A DNA stretch of 36,560 nt from Bradyrhizobium sp. (GCF_019244115.1 NZ_JAFATE010000344.1:1-36560), one strand, 5' to 3'; shown: positions 1 through 10,564, counted from the first letter of the stretch. A program made the numbers and translations. The notes: generated by a model not told the origin, from the sequence alone.

Positions 1-587
1 AGCGAGTTCTTCGGATAAACGAAAGGCTGGCCGACGGTGTATTTGTAGGCCATCGCCGCCAGCGTCGGGATCTTTGCGATCATCCGCATCGAGGCGATCA
101 TGCGCTGCTGCGGATCGTTGATGTCGGTGGAGTCGTGGTAGAACGCGGCCAGCGCGCCGACCGCCGCCACCATGATCGCCATCGGATGGGCGTCGCGCCG
201 AAAGCCCTGGAAGAAGCGCGCCATCTGCTCGTGCACCATCGTGTGATGGGTCACGCGGTAGTCGAAATCCTTCTTCTGTGCCGCGGTCGGCAGCTCCCCG
301 TAGAGCAGGAGATAGCAGGTCTCCAGGAAGTCCCCGTGTTCGGCGATCTGCTCGATCGGGTAGCCGCGATATTCGAGAATGCCGGCGTCGCCATCGATGT
401 AGGTGATTTTTGACTGGCAGCTCGCGGTCGAGGTGAAGCCGGGATCGTAGGTGAACATCCCGGACTGGCCATACAGTTTGCCGATGTCGATCACGTCAGG
501 ACCGACGGTGCCGCTCAGAATCGGGAGATCGTAGTTCTTGTTGCCGACGGTCAGCGTCGCGGTTTTTGTTTCGGATTTGGCGTCCAT
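1..587 (-). CDS. gltA: Citrate synthase, N-terminal part (cut by window edge)
   Basis: Citrate synthase condenses oxaloacetate and acetyl-CoA to citrate in the cytoplasm, the entry step of the TCA cycle. About 195 N-terminal residues are inside the window, read from ATG at 587. The protein opens [16 protein letters not shown] and continues through the type II citrate synthase N-terminal region, including [16 protein letters not shown] and the stretch [20 protein letters not shown], followed by helical segments ending near [18 protein letters not shown]. The catalytic His and Asp region lies beyond the left edge. It follows gltX on the same strand after a 166-bp gap, as in many alphaproteobacteria, so it may be transcribed alone or with gltX. 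No frameshift is seen in the visible part. Confidence 0.96.
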   Translation of the reverse strand, partial: MDAKSETKTATLTVGNKNYDLPILSGTVGPDVIDIGKLYGQSGMFTYDPGFTSTASCQSKITYIDGDAGILEYRGYPIEQIAEHGDFLETCYLLLYGELPTAAQKKDFDYRVTHHTMVHEQMARFFQGFRRDAHPMAIMVAAVGALAAFYHDSTDINDPQQRMIASMRMIAKIPTLAAMAYKYTVGQPFVYPKNS

Positions 588-753
588 CGTCAGTCCCCGA
601 TGAGCTCGTCGCGCTTGATGGCGCGTGGTTAAGACATGGCGAGGCAGGCCGAAAAATCCAGTATGTCGCGCCGCGCAAATGGGTAACGTATTGCCCTGTG
701 CACCGCAAGATGGGCGGAACCGCGGCCGTGAAACGACGGTTGCGGCTGGAAAA

Positions 754-2175
754 CTAGGTAACCTGATCCGCGAGCCGGTCCAGGCATTCCTCGCGACCGA
801 GCACCGCCAAGACATCGAAAATACCGGGCGATGTGGTGCGGCCGGTCAACGCCGCTCGCAGCGGTTGGGCCACCGCGCCGAGTTTCAGGTTGCTCGCCTC
901 GGCAAAGGCGCGCATGGCGGCCTCCGTGGTCTCGCCGCTCCAGGGCGACACTTCGGCGAGCGCGTCGCGCAGGCGGCCGATCAGGGCGCGGTTTTCCGCC
1001 GTCAGCACGCCCAGAGCCTTCGGCTCGATCTCGATCGGCCGGTCGGCAAAGATGAAGTAGGAGCCGTCGATCAGCTCGATCAGGGTTTTGGCCCGCTCTT
1101 TCAGGCTCGGCATCGCCTGCAAAAGTTGCGTGCGCGTGGTCTGGTTGAGTTTTGGCTTGAGCTCCGCCCCCTTGGGCACGTAGTCCAGCACCGCCTCGAA
1201 CATCTTGACCAGCGCCGCATCGTCACTGTGGCGGATATAGTGGCCGTTGAGGTTTTCCAGCTTGGCGAAATCGAAGCGGGCGGCCGAGCGGCCGATCGCG
1301 GGCAGGTCGAACGCCTCGATCATCTCCTGCGTCGAAAAGATTTCCTGGTCGCCATGGCTCCAGCCGAGTCGCACCAGGTAATTCCTGAGGGCCGCCGGCA
1401 GGTAGCCCATGGCGCGATAGGCATCGACACCGAGCGCGCCGTGGCGTTTCGACAGTTTTGAGCCGTCCGGGCCGTGGATCAGCGGGATATGGGACATGCT
1501 GGGGACGGTCCAGTCCAGCGCGTCGTAGATCTGCTTCTGGCGCGCCGCATTGATCAGATGATCGTCGCCGCGGATGATGTGGGTGACGCCCATGTCGTGG
1601 TCGTCGACGACGACGGCGAGCATGTAGGTCGGCGTGCCGTCGCCCCGCAGCAGCACGAGATCGTCGAGATTTTCGTTCTGCCAGACCACGCGGCCTTGGA
1701 CCTGGTCTTCGATCACGGTCTCGCCGGTCAGCGGCGCGCGCAGGCGGATCGTCGGCTTCATGCCGGCGGGCGCGTCCTTAAGGTCGCGATCGCGCCACAT
1801 CCCGTCATAGAGGCGGGTACGCCCCTCGCGGCGGGCCTTTTCGCGCATGGCGGCCAGTTCCTCTGGCGTGGCGTAACAGTGATAGGCTTTTCCGGCCGCC
1901 AGCAGTTGCTCGGCCACCTCGCGGTGGCGCGCGGCGCGGCTGAACTGGTAGATGACGTCGTCGTCCCAATCGAGCTCGAGCCATTTGAGGCCGTCCAAAA
2001 TGGCGTCGATGGCCGCCTTGGTCGACCGCTCGCGGTCGGTATCCTCGATGCGCAGCAGCATCTTGCCGCCGCGCCCCCGCGCATAGAGCCAGTTGAACAG
2101 CGCGGTACGGGCGCCTCCGATGTGGAGGAAACCGGTCGGGGAGGGGGCAAAGCGCGTGACGATGGGATCGGTCAT
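754..2175 (-). CDS. gltX: Glutamyl-tRNA synthetase
   Basis: Class I aminoacyl-tRNA synthetase that charges tRNA-Glu. Of 473 residues from ATG 2175, the N-terminus has [20 protein letters not shown], holding the HIGH-type signature, and the KMSKS-type loop appears as [10 protein letters not shown] about halfway. The length is normal for the family. An in-frame TTG nine bases upstream (2184) is possible, but ATG is preferred; neither has a clear Shine-Dalgarno. Non-discriminating GltX enzymes in alphaproteobacteria also charge tRNA-Gln, later corrected by GatCAB. Here a separate glutaminyl-tRNA synthetase gene lies divergently 122 bp away, so this enzyme may be discriminating; the sequence alone does not settle that. 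gltA lies downstream. Confidence 0.96.
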   Translation of the reverse strand: MTDPIVTRFAPSPTGFLHIGGARTALFNWLYARGRGGKMLLRIEDTDRERSTKAAIDAILDGLKWLELDWDDDVIYQFSRAARHREVAEQLLAAGKAYHCYATPEELAAMREKARREGRTRLYDGMWRDRDLKDAPAGMKPTIRLRAPLTGETVIEDQVQGRVVWQNENLDDLVLLRGDGTPTYMLAVVVDDHDMGVTHIIRGDDHLINAARQKQIYDALDWTVPSMSHIPLIHGPDGSKLSKRHGALGVDAYRAMGYLPAALRNYLVRLGWSHGDQEIFSTQEMIEAFDLPAIGRSAARFDFAKLENLNGHYIRHSDDAALVKMFEAVLDYVPKGAELKPKLNQTTRTQLLQAMPSLKERAKTLIELIDGSYFIFADRPIEIEPKALGVLTAENRALIGRLRDALAEVSPWSGETTEAAMRAFAEASNLKLGAVAQPLRAALTGRTTSPGIFDVLAVLGREECLDRLADQVT

Positions 2176-2297
2176 TGACGGCAAGCGTGGGCAGGTGTTC
2201 GGAAGGCGGGTGTATAGCAGGTACCGTGCATAACTAAAGCCTTCCTTGAGACAAGCGGATTTGGCAGATAGTCGATTGATTCCTGAGGGAAAGACTG

Positions 2298-3977
<1,680 letters not shown>

Positions 3978-4020
3978 GTGCGCCGAGCTTTCCTCCGCTT
4001 TCTCGGTTTGTTCCGCTATC

Positions 4021-4040
4021 CCGGAGCTGACTACCTCCGG
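4021..4040. repeat. Short inverted repeat after glnS
   Basis: CCGGAG at 4021-4026 pairs with CTCCGG at 4035-4040 around an 8-base loop, 44 bp after the glnS stop and before comEC. There is no following T-run, so it is a weak terminator candidate at best; it may simply be a small mRNA hairpin. Confidence 0.25.
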
Positions 4041-4069
4041 TAGCTTAACGCTCTCTGGATCTCCGGGGC

Positions 4070-6358
4070 GTGGGGCATATGGCGGAGCCGGGCAGAAGGC
4101 CGCGGACGCAGGGAATTGCCGGGACCTGGCCGCTCGGTGGACGGGCGCAGGCCGGCGGTTTTGCGCCAGTCGACTTCGAGGCCTGGTCGTCGTTCGTCGC
4201 CAGGCTCAAGGCGTGGATTCGCGCGGAAGCGGGCGCCGGCCGGCTTTTGCCCTGGGTGCCGGTCGCCTTCGGGGCCGGCATTGCGCTGTATTTCACGGCC
4301 GACCGCGAGCCCGTGCTGTGGGTCACGGCGCTGCCCGCATTGGTTCTGTGCGGCGTCTGCTGGCCGATGCGGCGGCACCGGCTGTTCGCGGTCGCCGTCC
4401 TGCTCGCGGCAGTGGCATCGGGCTTTGCGACCGCGACCTTCCGGACCGCCCACGTTGGCCACACCGTGCTGGCGCGGCCGCTCTATTCGGTCGCGCTGTC
4501 GGGCTTTGTCGAGACGCGCGATATCCGCGAGAAGACCGACCGTTTCGTGCTGCGCGTGACGGCGATGGAAAGCCAGCGCGGGCATGTGACGCTCGACCGC
4601 GTCAGGCTATCGGTTAAAAAGGGGACCGCACCCGACGTCGGCAGTTTCGTCGAGCTAAAGGCGCGGCTGATGCCGCCGCTCGCGCCGCTTCGCCCGGGGT
4701 CCTACGACTTCGCCCGCGACCTGTTTTTTCAGGGCATCGGCGCCTCAGGCTTTGCGATGGGTGCGATCAGGACTGCCGCGCCGCCCGAGAGCGGCGGCCT
4801 CGCGCTGCGCTATGCGGCCCTCATGCAGAACCTGCGCGATGCGATCGACGCCCGCATCCGCACCCGGCTCGATGGCGACGAGCGGGCAATCGCGACCGCG
4901 CTCCTGACCGGGCGGCGCGATGCGATCACCGAGCCCGTCAATGATGCAATGTTCATCTCGGGGCTCGGCCACGTGCTGTCGATCTCCGGCTATCACATGG
5001 CCGTGGTCGCCGGCGTCGTCTTCTTTGCCGTGCGCGCGCTGCTCGCGCTGTTTCCCGCGCTGACCGTCGGTTTTCCGATCAAGAAGTGGGCGGCCGCCGC
5101 GGCGCTCGCCGCATCCGCCTTCTATCTGCTGCTGTCGGGCGCCGAGGTCGCGACGCAAAGATCATTCTACATGACGGCGGTCGTCCTGATCGCGGTGATC
5201 GTCGATCGCCGCGCCATCACCTTCCGCACGCTGGCGCTGGCCGCGATGATCGTGCTCGTGATCGCGCCGGAGGCGCTGGTGCATCCGAGTTTCCAGATGT
5301 CGTTCGCGGCGACGCTCGGCCTGGTCGCGCTGGTGCAGTTCGGCATGCCGCGGCTGCTTGCCTCCGCCGACAGCTCCACGACGGCGCGGGTGGCGCTGTG
5401 GAGCGGGCGGGAACTCATGATGCTGCTGTTCGCCTCGCTGGTGGCGGGGCTTGCGACCACGCCCTATGCGGCCTTTCATTTCCACCGCGTGACGCCTTAC
5501 GGCGTGCTCGCCAATCTCGCGGCAATGCCGGTGGTCTCGGCGGTGGTGATGCCTGCGGGAATCATCGGGCTGCTCGCCATGCCATTCGGCTTCGACGGGG
5601 TGTGCTGGCAAGCGATGGGCCTCGGCATCGACTGGATGATCGCGGTGACGCGGTGGGTTGCGGCGCTCCCCGGGGCGGTCGGACGCGTCGCCGGGTTCGG
5701 CGCCGGTCCCCTCATCCTCGCGAGCCCTGGCCTCATCCTGCTCGGCTTGCTGCGCACACCGCTGCGCTGGTCGGGCGCGGCCTTGCTCGCGCTGGCGGTC
5801 GTGTGGGCCGCGGCTACGCCCCGGCCGGATATCCTGATCTCCGGCGATGGGCACAACGTCGCCGTGCGGGGCCGGGATGGGCAATTGCATCTGATGCGGA
5901 CCAGCAAGGACGCCTTCCTGTTCAAGGAATGGCTGGCGGCGGATGCGGACGCGCGCGGCGTGACCGATCCGTCACTCTCGAGCGGCGTCTCCTGCGACGA
6001 AGCGGGTTGCGTGGTGCCGAAGGCCGACGGCGCGCTGGTCGCGCTCAGCCTGCGCGCCGACGCGCTGGCCGATGACTGCGCGCGGGCCGCACTCGTCGTC
6101 AGTGCGCGGCAAGCGCCCGCGTCCTGCGCCGCCTCGGTGATCGGCCGCGAGCGCGTGCATCGGGAGGGCGCGCTGGCGCTGCGGCAGCGGGGCGATGGCT
6201 TTGTCGTGGACGCGGTCAGGCCGCGCGGCATGGACCGGCCCTGGTCGCCGGCGACGGGCGCTGGCGCAGAGACCGATACGTCGTTTATTCCGAAAGCTTC
6301 GGCGCCGCGCGGGCCGGACGCGACACCCTCCGAGGCCGACCTTCAAGCGGACGACTAG
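4070..6358 (+). CDS. comEC: ComEC/Rec2-family membrane protein
   Basis: ComEC proteins form the inner-membrane channel for single-stranded DNA uptake in competent bacteria. The start is GTG 4070, or ATG 4079 three codons on; up to 762 residues. Order: a cytoplasmic leader, two membrane segments (VPVAFGAGIALYF and following), a DUF4131-like OB region, then a Competence domain with many membrane helices and the typical signature GLGHVLSISGYHMAVVAGVV near residue 300. The C-terminal part (PDILISGDGHNVAVRGRDGQ onward) looks derived from the metallo-beta-lactamase domain, but no HxHxDH metal motif is visible. lexA lies downstream on the other strand and gltX upstream, matching the conserved neighbourhood. 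Natural transformation cannot be inferred from this gene alone. Confidence 0.92.
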   Translation: MGHMAEPGRRPRTQGIAGTWPLGGRAQAGGFAPVDFEAWSSFVARLKAWIRAEAGAGRLLPWVPVAFGAGIALYFTADREPVLWVTALPALVLCGVCWPMRRHRLFAVAVLLAAVASGFATATFRTAHVGHTVLARPLYSVALSGFVETRDIREKTDRFVLRVTAMESQRGHVTLDRVRLSVKKGTAPDVGSFVELKARLMPPLAPLRPGSYDFARDLFFQGIGASGFAMGAIRTAAPPESGGLALRYAALMQNLRDAIDARIRTRLDGDERAIATALLTGRRDAITEPVNDAMFISGLGHVLSISGYHMAVVAGVVFFAVRALLALFPALTVGFPIKKWAAAAALAASAFYLLLSGAEVATQRSFYMTAVVLIAVIVDRRAITFRTLALAAMIVLVIAPEALVHPSFQMSFAATLGLVALVQFGMPRLLASADSSTTARVALWSGRELMMLLFASLVAGLATTPYAAFHFHRVTPYGVLANLAAMPVVSAVVMPAGIIGLLAMPFGFDGVCWQAMGLGIDWMIAVTRWVAALPGAVGRVAGFGAGPLILASPGLILLGLLRTPLRWSGAALLALAVVWAAATPRPDILISGDGHNVAVRGRDGQLHLMRTSKDAFLFKEWLAADADARGVTDPSLSSGVSCDEAGCVVPKADGALVALSLRADALADDCARAALVVSARQAPASCAASVIGRERVHREGALALRQRGDGFVVDAVRPRGMDRPWSPATGAGAETDTSFIPKASAPRGPDATPSEADLQADD

Positions 6359-6373
6359 AGCTGTTGAGACCCA

Positions 6374-6610
6374 TTACGGCTGTTGATCCGCGTGATCCGC
6401 AGATGATTCCGCGATGTCGAACGTGCCGAGCCGGAATTCATCCGGCGCGTCGGCGTCGGACGCAACCTCGACGAGCGTGAACGACGCGTCCGGATAGCGC
6501 TCCCATACCGCAAGATCGTCGGACGTGACGGTGAGCCAGCCGAACGTGAACATGTAGCGCCCGGGTTTGGTGACCCGACCGGCCTTCTGCCAGGTAATCT
6601 TGTTGACCAC
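6374..6610 (-). CDS. Small conserved-looking protein of unknown function
   Basis: 78 residues from GTG 6610; no product family recognised. The composition is protein-like rather than shadow-like: VNKITWQKAGRVTKPGRYMF, then FGWLTVTSDDLAVWERYPD and FTLVEVASDADAPDEF, alternating aromatic and acidic segments that suggest a small beta-rich soluble fold. No signal peptide or membrane segment. An in-frame TGA lies eight codons upstream, and GTG is the first usable start after it. There is no close Shine-Dalgarno. Instead a strong hairpin ends 11 bases before the GTG, part of a set of alternative stems at 6622-6666. It converges on comEC (16-bp gap) and lies downstream of another small gene on the same strand. 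Confidence 0.6.
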   Translation of the reverse strand: MVNKITWQKAGRVTKPGRYMFTFGWLTVTSDDLAVWERYPDASFTLVEVASDADAPDEFRLGTFDIAESSADHADQQP

Positions 6611-6621
6611 GAAACTGTTGA

Positions 6622-6666
6622 CCGAGGGGTATCACCCCTCGGCGAACAGCGAGACATCGCCGAGGG
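6622..6666 (-). promoter_or_regulatory. Three-segment, mutually exclusive stem-loops upstream of the 78-aa gene
   Basis: On the plus strand, segment 1 (CCGAGGGGT, 6622-6630) is a perfect 9-bp complement of ACCCCTCGG (6634-6642) with a 3-base loop. The overlapping segment CCCTCGGCG (6636-6644) is also a perfect 9-bp complement of CGCCGAGGG (6658-6666) with a 13-base loop. The middle segment can therefore pair with only one partner at a time. In the minus-strand transcript the order is outer segment, shared segment, inner segment, then the GTG start at 6610. This is the architecture of an attenuator or translational switch; it could also be an intercistronic terminator lacking a U-run. Confidence 0.5.
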
Positions 6667-6701
6667 CAGAAAATTGCTGTCGAAGCCTTGAGCCGCCGAA
6701 C

Positions 6702-7124
6702 TTATCCGATCGGTGTCCGTTCGACAACCGGAGCAGCCGGCGTCTGATGCTTGTGCTCGACGGGCGCATGCGTGACGGGCAACTGCAGCACGGTTACCCG
6801 CTGTCCTTCGCAGAGTTGCGTCACCAGCACATAGCTGCCATCGGCGAATTCCACCGCGTCATGATGCCGGTAGGGTATGTCGCGATCGATCTGGTTGAAT
6901 TTCCCGACGCGCGAATCGATCGTCTTGGTCCAGATCCAACGGTTATCGTACCGGACGTTGTCGGCGAATGCGAGTTCGGTGCCGGGCAGCATGCACACCG
7001 CGACATTGAGATCGGTCTCGGAGGCAAAGCCGCGTGTCGCGGTGCCGCGGAATGTCGTGGTTACCAAGGTTTCTCCAACTTTGGCCGGGCGCGTCGCGAC
7101 GGCGTGTAAGCTATAGTCACACAT
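6702..7124 (-). CDS. Conserved-looking hypothetical protein (MCDYSL type)
   Basis: 140 residues from ATG 7124, chosen because GAGGAG sits seven bases upstream; an in-frame extension to 7169 has an arginine-rich, non-coding look. It starts MCDYSLHAVATRPAKVGETL and continues with TTTFRGTATRGFA, the acidic segment WIWTKTIDSRVGKFNQIDRD and HHDAVEFADGSYVLVTQLCE. It ends in a proline- and histidine-rich tail (APVEHKHQTPAAPVVERTP). No signal peptide, membrane segment or catalytic motif is evident. I recall similar MCDYSL-starting proteins of unknown function from Bradyrhizobium but cannot verify that here. A palindrome at 7185-7203 lies about 60 bp upstream and could be its operator. The 78-aa gene lies downstream on the same strand. 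Confidence 0.7.
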   Translation of the reverse strand: MCDYSLHAVATRPAKVGETLVTTTFRGTATRGFASETDLNVAVCMLPGTELAFADNVRYDNRWIWTKTIDSRVGKFNQIDRDIPYRHHDAVEFADGSYVLVTQLCEGQRVTVLQLPVTHAPVEHKHQTPAAPVVERTPIG

Positions 7125-7184
7125 TGGTCTGCTCCTCGTTCTCGATAGAGCCAGCGCCCTGAGAGGCACCGCCTCTATCAGTGG

Positions 7185-7203
7185 ACAATAAGCGCGCTAT
7201 TGT
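7185..7203. promoter_or_regulatory. Candidate operator palindrome
   Basis: ACAATA-AGCGCGC-TATTGT, two perfect 6-bp arms around a GC-rich centre, 61 bp upstream of the ATG of the MCDYSL gene. It sits where a regulator would bind. I do not recognise the regulator. Confidence 0.3.
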
Positions 7204-7683
7204 TCGCTTCATTATGGGCAATTCTACGATCAATGCGCGCAACCGTTCGATCACAAATGCGTGGACGTTCTTTGTGCCTGCGTGCGGCTGTGAGCGCAAA
7301 GGTCTAGGCTGTTTGCGTGGCTAAGGGCTGATCTCGCTGGAATCGATACGCCTCTTGCTCGAAAGGCGTTTCGATGAAATGGGAGCTTTGTCGCGCCGGT
7401 CTCGCGAGCGAAGAGCGCACGCGAACACCCGTCGCAAGATGAGCGCGGCGCTGCTCGCAAGCAACAACTCAGGATCCCGCGATTGTTTTCATTCGTGCGA
7501 CGATGAGTCACGCTTTGGTGAGGCGCGGCCAGGACCGAACGTGCCCGGCAATCACTCAAAGTCGTTGCGACGCGCTGGCCGCGATCGCGACCGACTGATT
7601 ATGAGTTCTGCTTGAAGATCCGTCGGCGCGGCGGGTGAACGCCAAGCGCGGTAACCGCATGGTTCACTTGATGAGACGAGTGC

Positions 7684-7740
7684 CCCCACCTCAGCCCTCC
7701 CCCGCAGGCGGGTCGCAGGCCGGGGAGGGAGCCCTCACCG
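7684..7740. repeat. Mosaic intergenic repeat, degenerate copy
   Basis: CCCTCCCC at 7695-7702 pairs with GGGGAGGG at 7722-7729 around a 19-base interior, flanked by CCACCT and CCTCACC. It resembles the cleaner palindrome at 26053-26107 (CCTCTCCCC...GGGGAGAGG with CTCAC/GTGAG ends). Such elements are common between genes in rhizobial genomes. Confidence 0.5.
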
Positions 7741-7857
7741 ATGCGGCACTCAATTCAACCTTGGCTCATCGCGCTGTACTGGCAGCATCACGCAGCGCGG
7801 CTGCACCAGCTGCAGGGCTGGCGCATCGCAGAAAACGAATTCTCCCGGCAGTCCCGC

Positions 7858-8562
7858 TCAATACTTTCGATATAGGCCGACCAGCTTGCCTTGAATTTTG
7901 ACCCGGTTCGGCGGCAGGATGCGCACCTCATAGGCCGTGTTCGCCGGCTCGAGCGCAATGGATGCGCCGCGGCGGCGGAAACGTTTTAGGGTTGCTTCCT
8001 CCTCGTCGATCAGCGCGACCACGATGTCGCCGGTCTCGGCGGTCTCGTTGCGCTGGATCAGCGCCATGTCGCCATCGAGAATGCCCGCATCGACCATCGA
8101 ATCGCCGCGCACTTCGAGCGCATAGTGCTCACCCGAGCCGAGCATGTCCGGGGGCACGCTGATGGTGTGGCTGCGCGTCTGCAGGGCCTCGATCGGCGTG
8201 CCCGCCGCGATGCGGCCCATCACCGGTACGGCCACCGGGCGTTCGCCGCTGTCATCCGCGCCGGCGCTGGCCGCGCGCACCTTGCCGAGATTGCCCTCGA
8301 TGACGCTCGGCGTAAAACCGCGACGGCTGGAGCCACCAGCCGCCGAAAGCTCGGGCAGCTTGATCACCTCGATGGCGCGCGCCCGGTTCGGCAGGCGGCG
8401 GATGAAGCCGCGTTCTTCGAGCGCGGTGATCAGCCGGTGAATGCCGGACTTCGAGCGCAGATCAAGCGCGTCCTTCATCTCGTCGAAGGAGGGAGGGACG
8501 CCGGCCTCTTTGAGCCGCTCATTGATGAAACGCAGAAGTTCGTACTGTTTGCGCGTGAGCAT
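7858..8562 (-). CDS. lexA: SOS repressor LexA
   Basis: Transcriptional repressor of the SOS regulon; self-cleaves when stimulated by RecA filaments. 234 residues from ATG 8562 ([20 protein letters not shown]). The N-terminal winged helix runs to about residue 65 with [20 protein letters not shown]. Then come a linker, the Ala-Gly cleavage site at about 120-121 ([11 protein letters not shown]), catalytic Ser near 155 ([15 protein letters not shown]) and catalytic Lys near 193 (EATLKRFRR). All essential residues are present. The start was chosen because LexA proteins begin at this M-L-T-x-K-Q motif; a 34-codon extension to 8664 is not LexA-like. The leader is about 107 bases and begins at a perfect SOS box, so autoregulation is expected. 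Confidence 0.97.
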   Translation of the reverse strand: MLTRKQYELLRFINERLKEAGVPPSFDEMKDALDLRSKSGIHRLITALEERGFIRRLPNRARAIEVIKLPELSAAGGSSRRGFTPSVIEGNLGKVRAASAGADDSGERPVAVPVMGRIAAGTPIEALQTRSHTISVPPDMLGSGEHYALEVRGDSMVDAGILDGDMALIQRNETAETGDIVVALIDEEEATLKRFRRRGASIALEPANTAYEVRILPPNRVKIQGKLVGLYRKY

Positions 8563-8668
8563 CGCGATCAAGTCCCCCGGTTGATGCCGTCCTGAAAATG
8601 TTCGAAATCGCTTATCGAGCAGGCTTGCCGAGGCTACCTGCAACCAGCGCTCGAAACAAATCATGAAC

Positions 8669-8683
8669 GAACACTATATGTTC
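8669..8683. promoter_or_regulatory. LexA operator (alphaproteobacterial SOS box)
   Basis: GAACACTATATGTTC is an exact GAAC-N7-GTTC palindrome, the alphaproteobacterial LexA site, upstream of lexA. Extra half-sites flank it: GAAC at 8665-8668 immediately before and GTTC at 8691-8694 after, spaced 11 bp from the core GTTC. Autoregulation of lexA is the natural reading. Confidence 0.9.
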
Positions 8684-9022
8684 GGTATGTGTTCCGCAAC
8701 TCCTTAATTTGCGGTGAACGCGGTAAATGTCGCGCGCCAACGCGAAGCGGGCGGTCCGATTATACCGACGTCTGAAATCGGGCCGAACGTATCGTCGATG
8801 ACTGCCGGTGCGAGCCGGGCATGTCGCAGATGTGCCTGTGCCGCAGCCGGATCGACGAAACTGCGACCCCGCAACGGCCGCGCGGAACTGGCATCGTGCG
8901 GCCGCGAATCGTCCGTTCGGATCTCATCGCGCTCGCAAAGCCAGTTCGGCGCGCGCACCGCTGCGCTGAGCGCGTCCCGCGATGGCGGCATGCGCGAATC
9001 AGCACCGGTCAATGCGGTGCGA
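8684..9022. other. Intergenic between lexA and the ABC operon; uncertain minus-strand frame
   Basis: A minus-strand open frame (stop at 8704, internal ATG at 8991, up to ATG 9087) reads RSFVDPAAAQAHLRHARLAP and IIGPPASRWRATFTAFTAN near its end. It lacks a ribosome site, overlaps the 3' end of the ATPase gene if extended, and matches no family I know. It may be a decayed gene or chance. Nothing else is evident here. Confidence 0.4.
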
Positions 9023-10564
9023 TTAATGCACCGCGGCGTACAGAATCTTGTCCTGGGTGGCCTCGGCCGCGTTGAACTCGGCGACAATGCGGCCCGTGCG
9101 GGCCACCAGGATACGGTCGGAGACCGCGAGAATTTCGGGCAGATAGGACGAGATCACCACCACGGCTTTGCCCTCGTCGGCGAGGCGGCGGATCTCGGCA
9201 TGGATATGGGGAATGGTGCCGACGTCGACGCCGCGCGTCGGCTCGTCGAAAATGACGATCGAGGGATCCTGGCCGAGCGATTTGGCCAGCACCACCTTCT
9301 GCTGGTTGCCGCCGGACAGTTCGACAATTTTCGCCTTGCGCTGCAGCGCGTTGATCTTGAGCCGCTCGACCCAGTAGTTGGCCAGTTTCGAGCGGCGGGC
9401 GCGCGACAGCAGGAAGCTGAAACCTAATCTTGTGGCGAGCTTGCCGATATAGACGTTGTCGTCGACGATCATGGTTTCGAAGAAGCCGTTGGCCTTGCGG
9501 TCCTCGGTGATGTAGGCGATGCCATCGTCGATCGCCTGCCGCGGCACGCGGTAGCGGATCGGCTTGCCGCGCAGCCGGATCGTGCCGCCATTGACCAGAT
9601 TGCGCTTGAGCGCCCCGAAGATGATTTTTGCGATCTCGGTGCGGCCTGACCCGATCAGGCCGGCGATGCCGACCACTTCGCCGGCATAGACCGAGAACGA
9701 CATGTTCTTGACCACCATGCCCATGGTGACGTTCTCGACCGTCAGCACTTTCTCGCGGCGCTGGTTGGCCGCCTTGCTGCGCTGATAGATCCCCTGCGCC
9801 ACCTGGCGGCCGACCATGTGCTGCACCAGCGCGTCGCGGTTGAGCGATTTCGCCGGCGCCGTGATCACCAGCCGCCCGTCGCGGAGCACGGTGATGCGGT
9901 CGGCGATCTGCAGCGATTCTTCCAGCGCGTGCGAGATGTAGATGATGGCAACGCCGCGCGCGCGCAGGTCGCGGACCAGATGGAAGAAGTGCACGATCTC
10001 TTCCGGCGTCAGGCTTGCCGTCGGCTCGTCAAAGATGATGATGCGCGCCTTGTTGTAGATCGCGCGCGCGATCTCGACCATCTGCTTCTTGGCGGTGCCG
10101 AGCAGAGCGACGGGCGTCGCCGGGTCGACGTGGAAATTGAGCGATTGCAAAAGCTGCTGCGCCTGGATGTTCAGGGTGCGAAAACGCGTCAGCAGTTTTT
10201 CGTTGCCGAGCTCGATGTTCTGGGCCGCCGTCATGGTCGGGACCAGGCTGGTCTCCTGATAGACCATGCAGATGCCGGCCGCGAGCGCATCGCGCGGCTG
10301 CCCGAAATCGACGCGGCGGCCATCGACATGGATGTCGCCCGACGTGAGCTGGATCGCGCCGGCGATCGCCTTGCACAGCGTCGATTTTCCGGCGCCGTTC
10401 TCGCCGACCAGCGCATGGACCTCGCCGGCGAAGAGATCGAAGTCAATACCCTCGATGGCGTGGACGCCGCCGTAGATCTTGGCTCCGCCGGTGACCTGCA
10501 GCACCGGTTTGCGGGTCTGATCGGCGGCACCGGTCGCGTTGGCAAGCGTGGCGGTGTCGTTCAT
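9023..10564 (-). CDS. Sugar-type ABC importer ATPase (two nucleotide-binding domains)
   Basis: Energises import by the two permeases of this operon; member of the RbsA/XylG/MglA family in which two ATPase domains are fused. 513 residues from ATG 10564, with GGGAG seven bases upstream. The start overlaps the stop of the preceding propeller gene (TGATG), so translation is probably coupled. Domain 1 has Walker A GENGAGKST near residue 54, a degenerate signature LGTAKKQMVEIARAIY and Walker B IIIFDEPTASLTPEE. Domain 2 has the canonical signature LSGGNQQKVVLAKSL and Walker B IVIFDEPTRGVDVGT; its Walker A region is the variant GLIGSGRTE typical of this family. It is the last gene of the operon. Confidence 0.93.
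   Translation of the reverse strand: MNDTATLANATGAADQTRKPVLQVTGGAKIYGGVHAIEGIDFDLFAGEVHALVGENGAGKSTLCKAIAGAIQLTSGDIHVDGRRVDFGQPRDALAAGICMVYQETSLVPTMTAAQNIELGNEKLLTRFRTLNIQAQQLLQSLNFHVDPATPVALLGTAKKQMVEIARAIYNKARIIIFDEPTASLTPEEIVHFFHLVRDLRARGVAIIYISHALEESLQIADRITVLRDGRLVITAPAKSLNRDALVQHMVGRQVAQGIYQRSKAANQRREKVLTVENVTMGMVVKNMSFSVYAGEVVGIAGLIGSGRTEIAKIIFGALKRNLVNGGTIRLRGKPIRYRVPRQAIDDGIAYITEDRKANGFFETMIVDDNVYIGKLATRLGFSFLLSRARRSKLANYWVERLKINALQRKAKIVELSGGNQQKVVLAKSLGQDPSIVIFDEPTRGVDVGTIPHIHAEIRRLADEGKAVVVISSYLPEILAVSDRILVARTGRIVAEFNAAEATQDKILYAAVH

Larger units (their letters stand above)
7125..7857. other. About 730 bp without a confident gene
   Basis: Between the MCDYSL gene and lexA. Short open frames occur on both strands but lack ribosome sites, conserved-looking composition or sensible starts. 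The right half holds a mosaic-repeat-like block (7684-7740); the left end holds the palindrome at 7185-7203. Lower GC around 7180-7260 fits promoter DNA for the upstream-reading gene. Confidence 0.6.

Noticed and set aside
716-741. EcfG-type promoter (GGAAC-N16-CGGTT) on the plus strand between gltX and gltA
   Set aside because: It points into the antisense strand of gltX with no gene downstream; a chance match is likely.
2246-2274. Sigma-70 promoter for glnS starting at TTGAGA
   Set aside because: No acceptable -10 box at 16-18 bp spacing, so it is not called.
7117-7299. A 60-codon minus-strand frame ending over the start of the MCDYSL gene
   Set aside because: No ribosome site and unremarkable composition. 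The 8-base overlap could allow coupling, but nothing else supports it.
7684-7740. CRISPR-like spaced repeats near the GC-rich palindromes
   Set aside because: Only single palindromic units occur, with no regular spacer-repeat pattern; they are mosaic intergenic elements.
8562-8664. A longer LexA starting at ATG 8664
   Set aside because: It would add 34 residues unlike any LexA and start almost on the SOS box; the MLTRKQ start is canonical.
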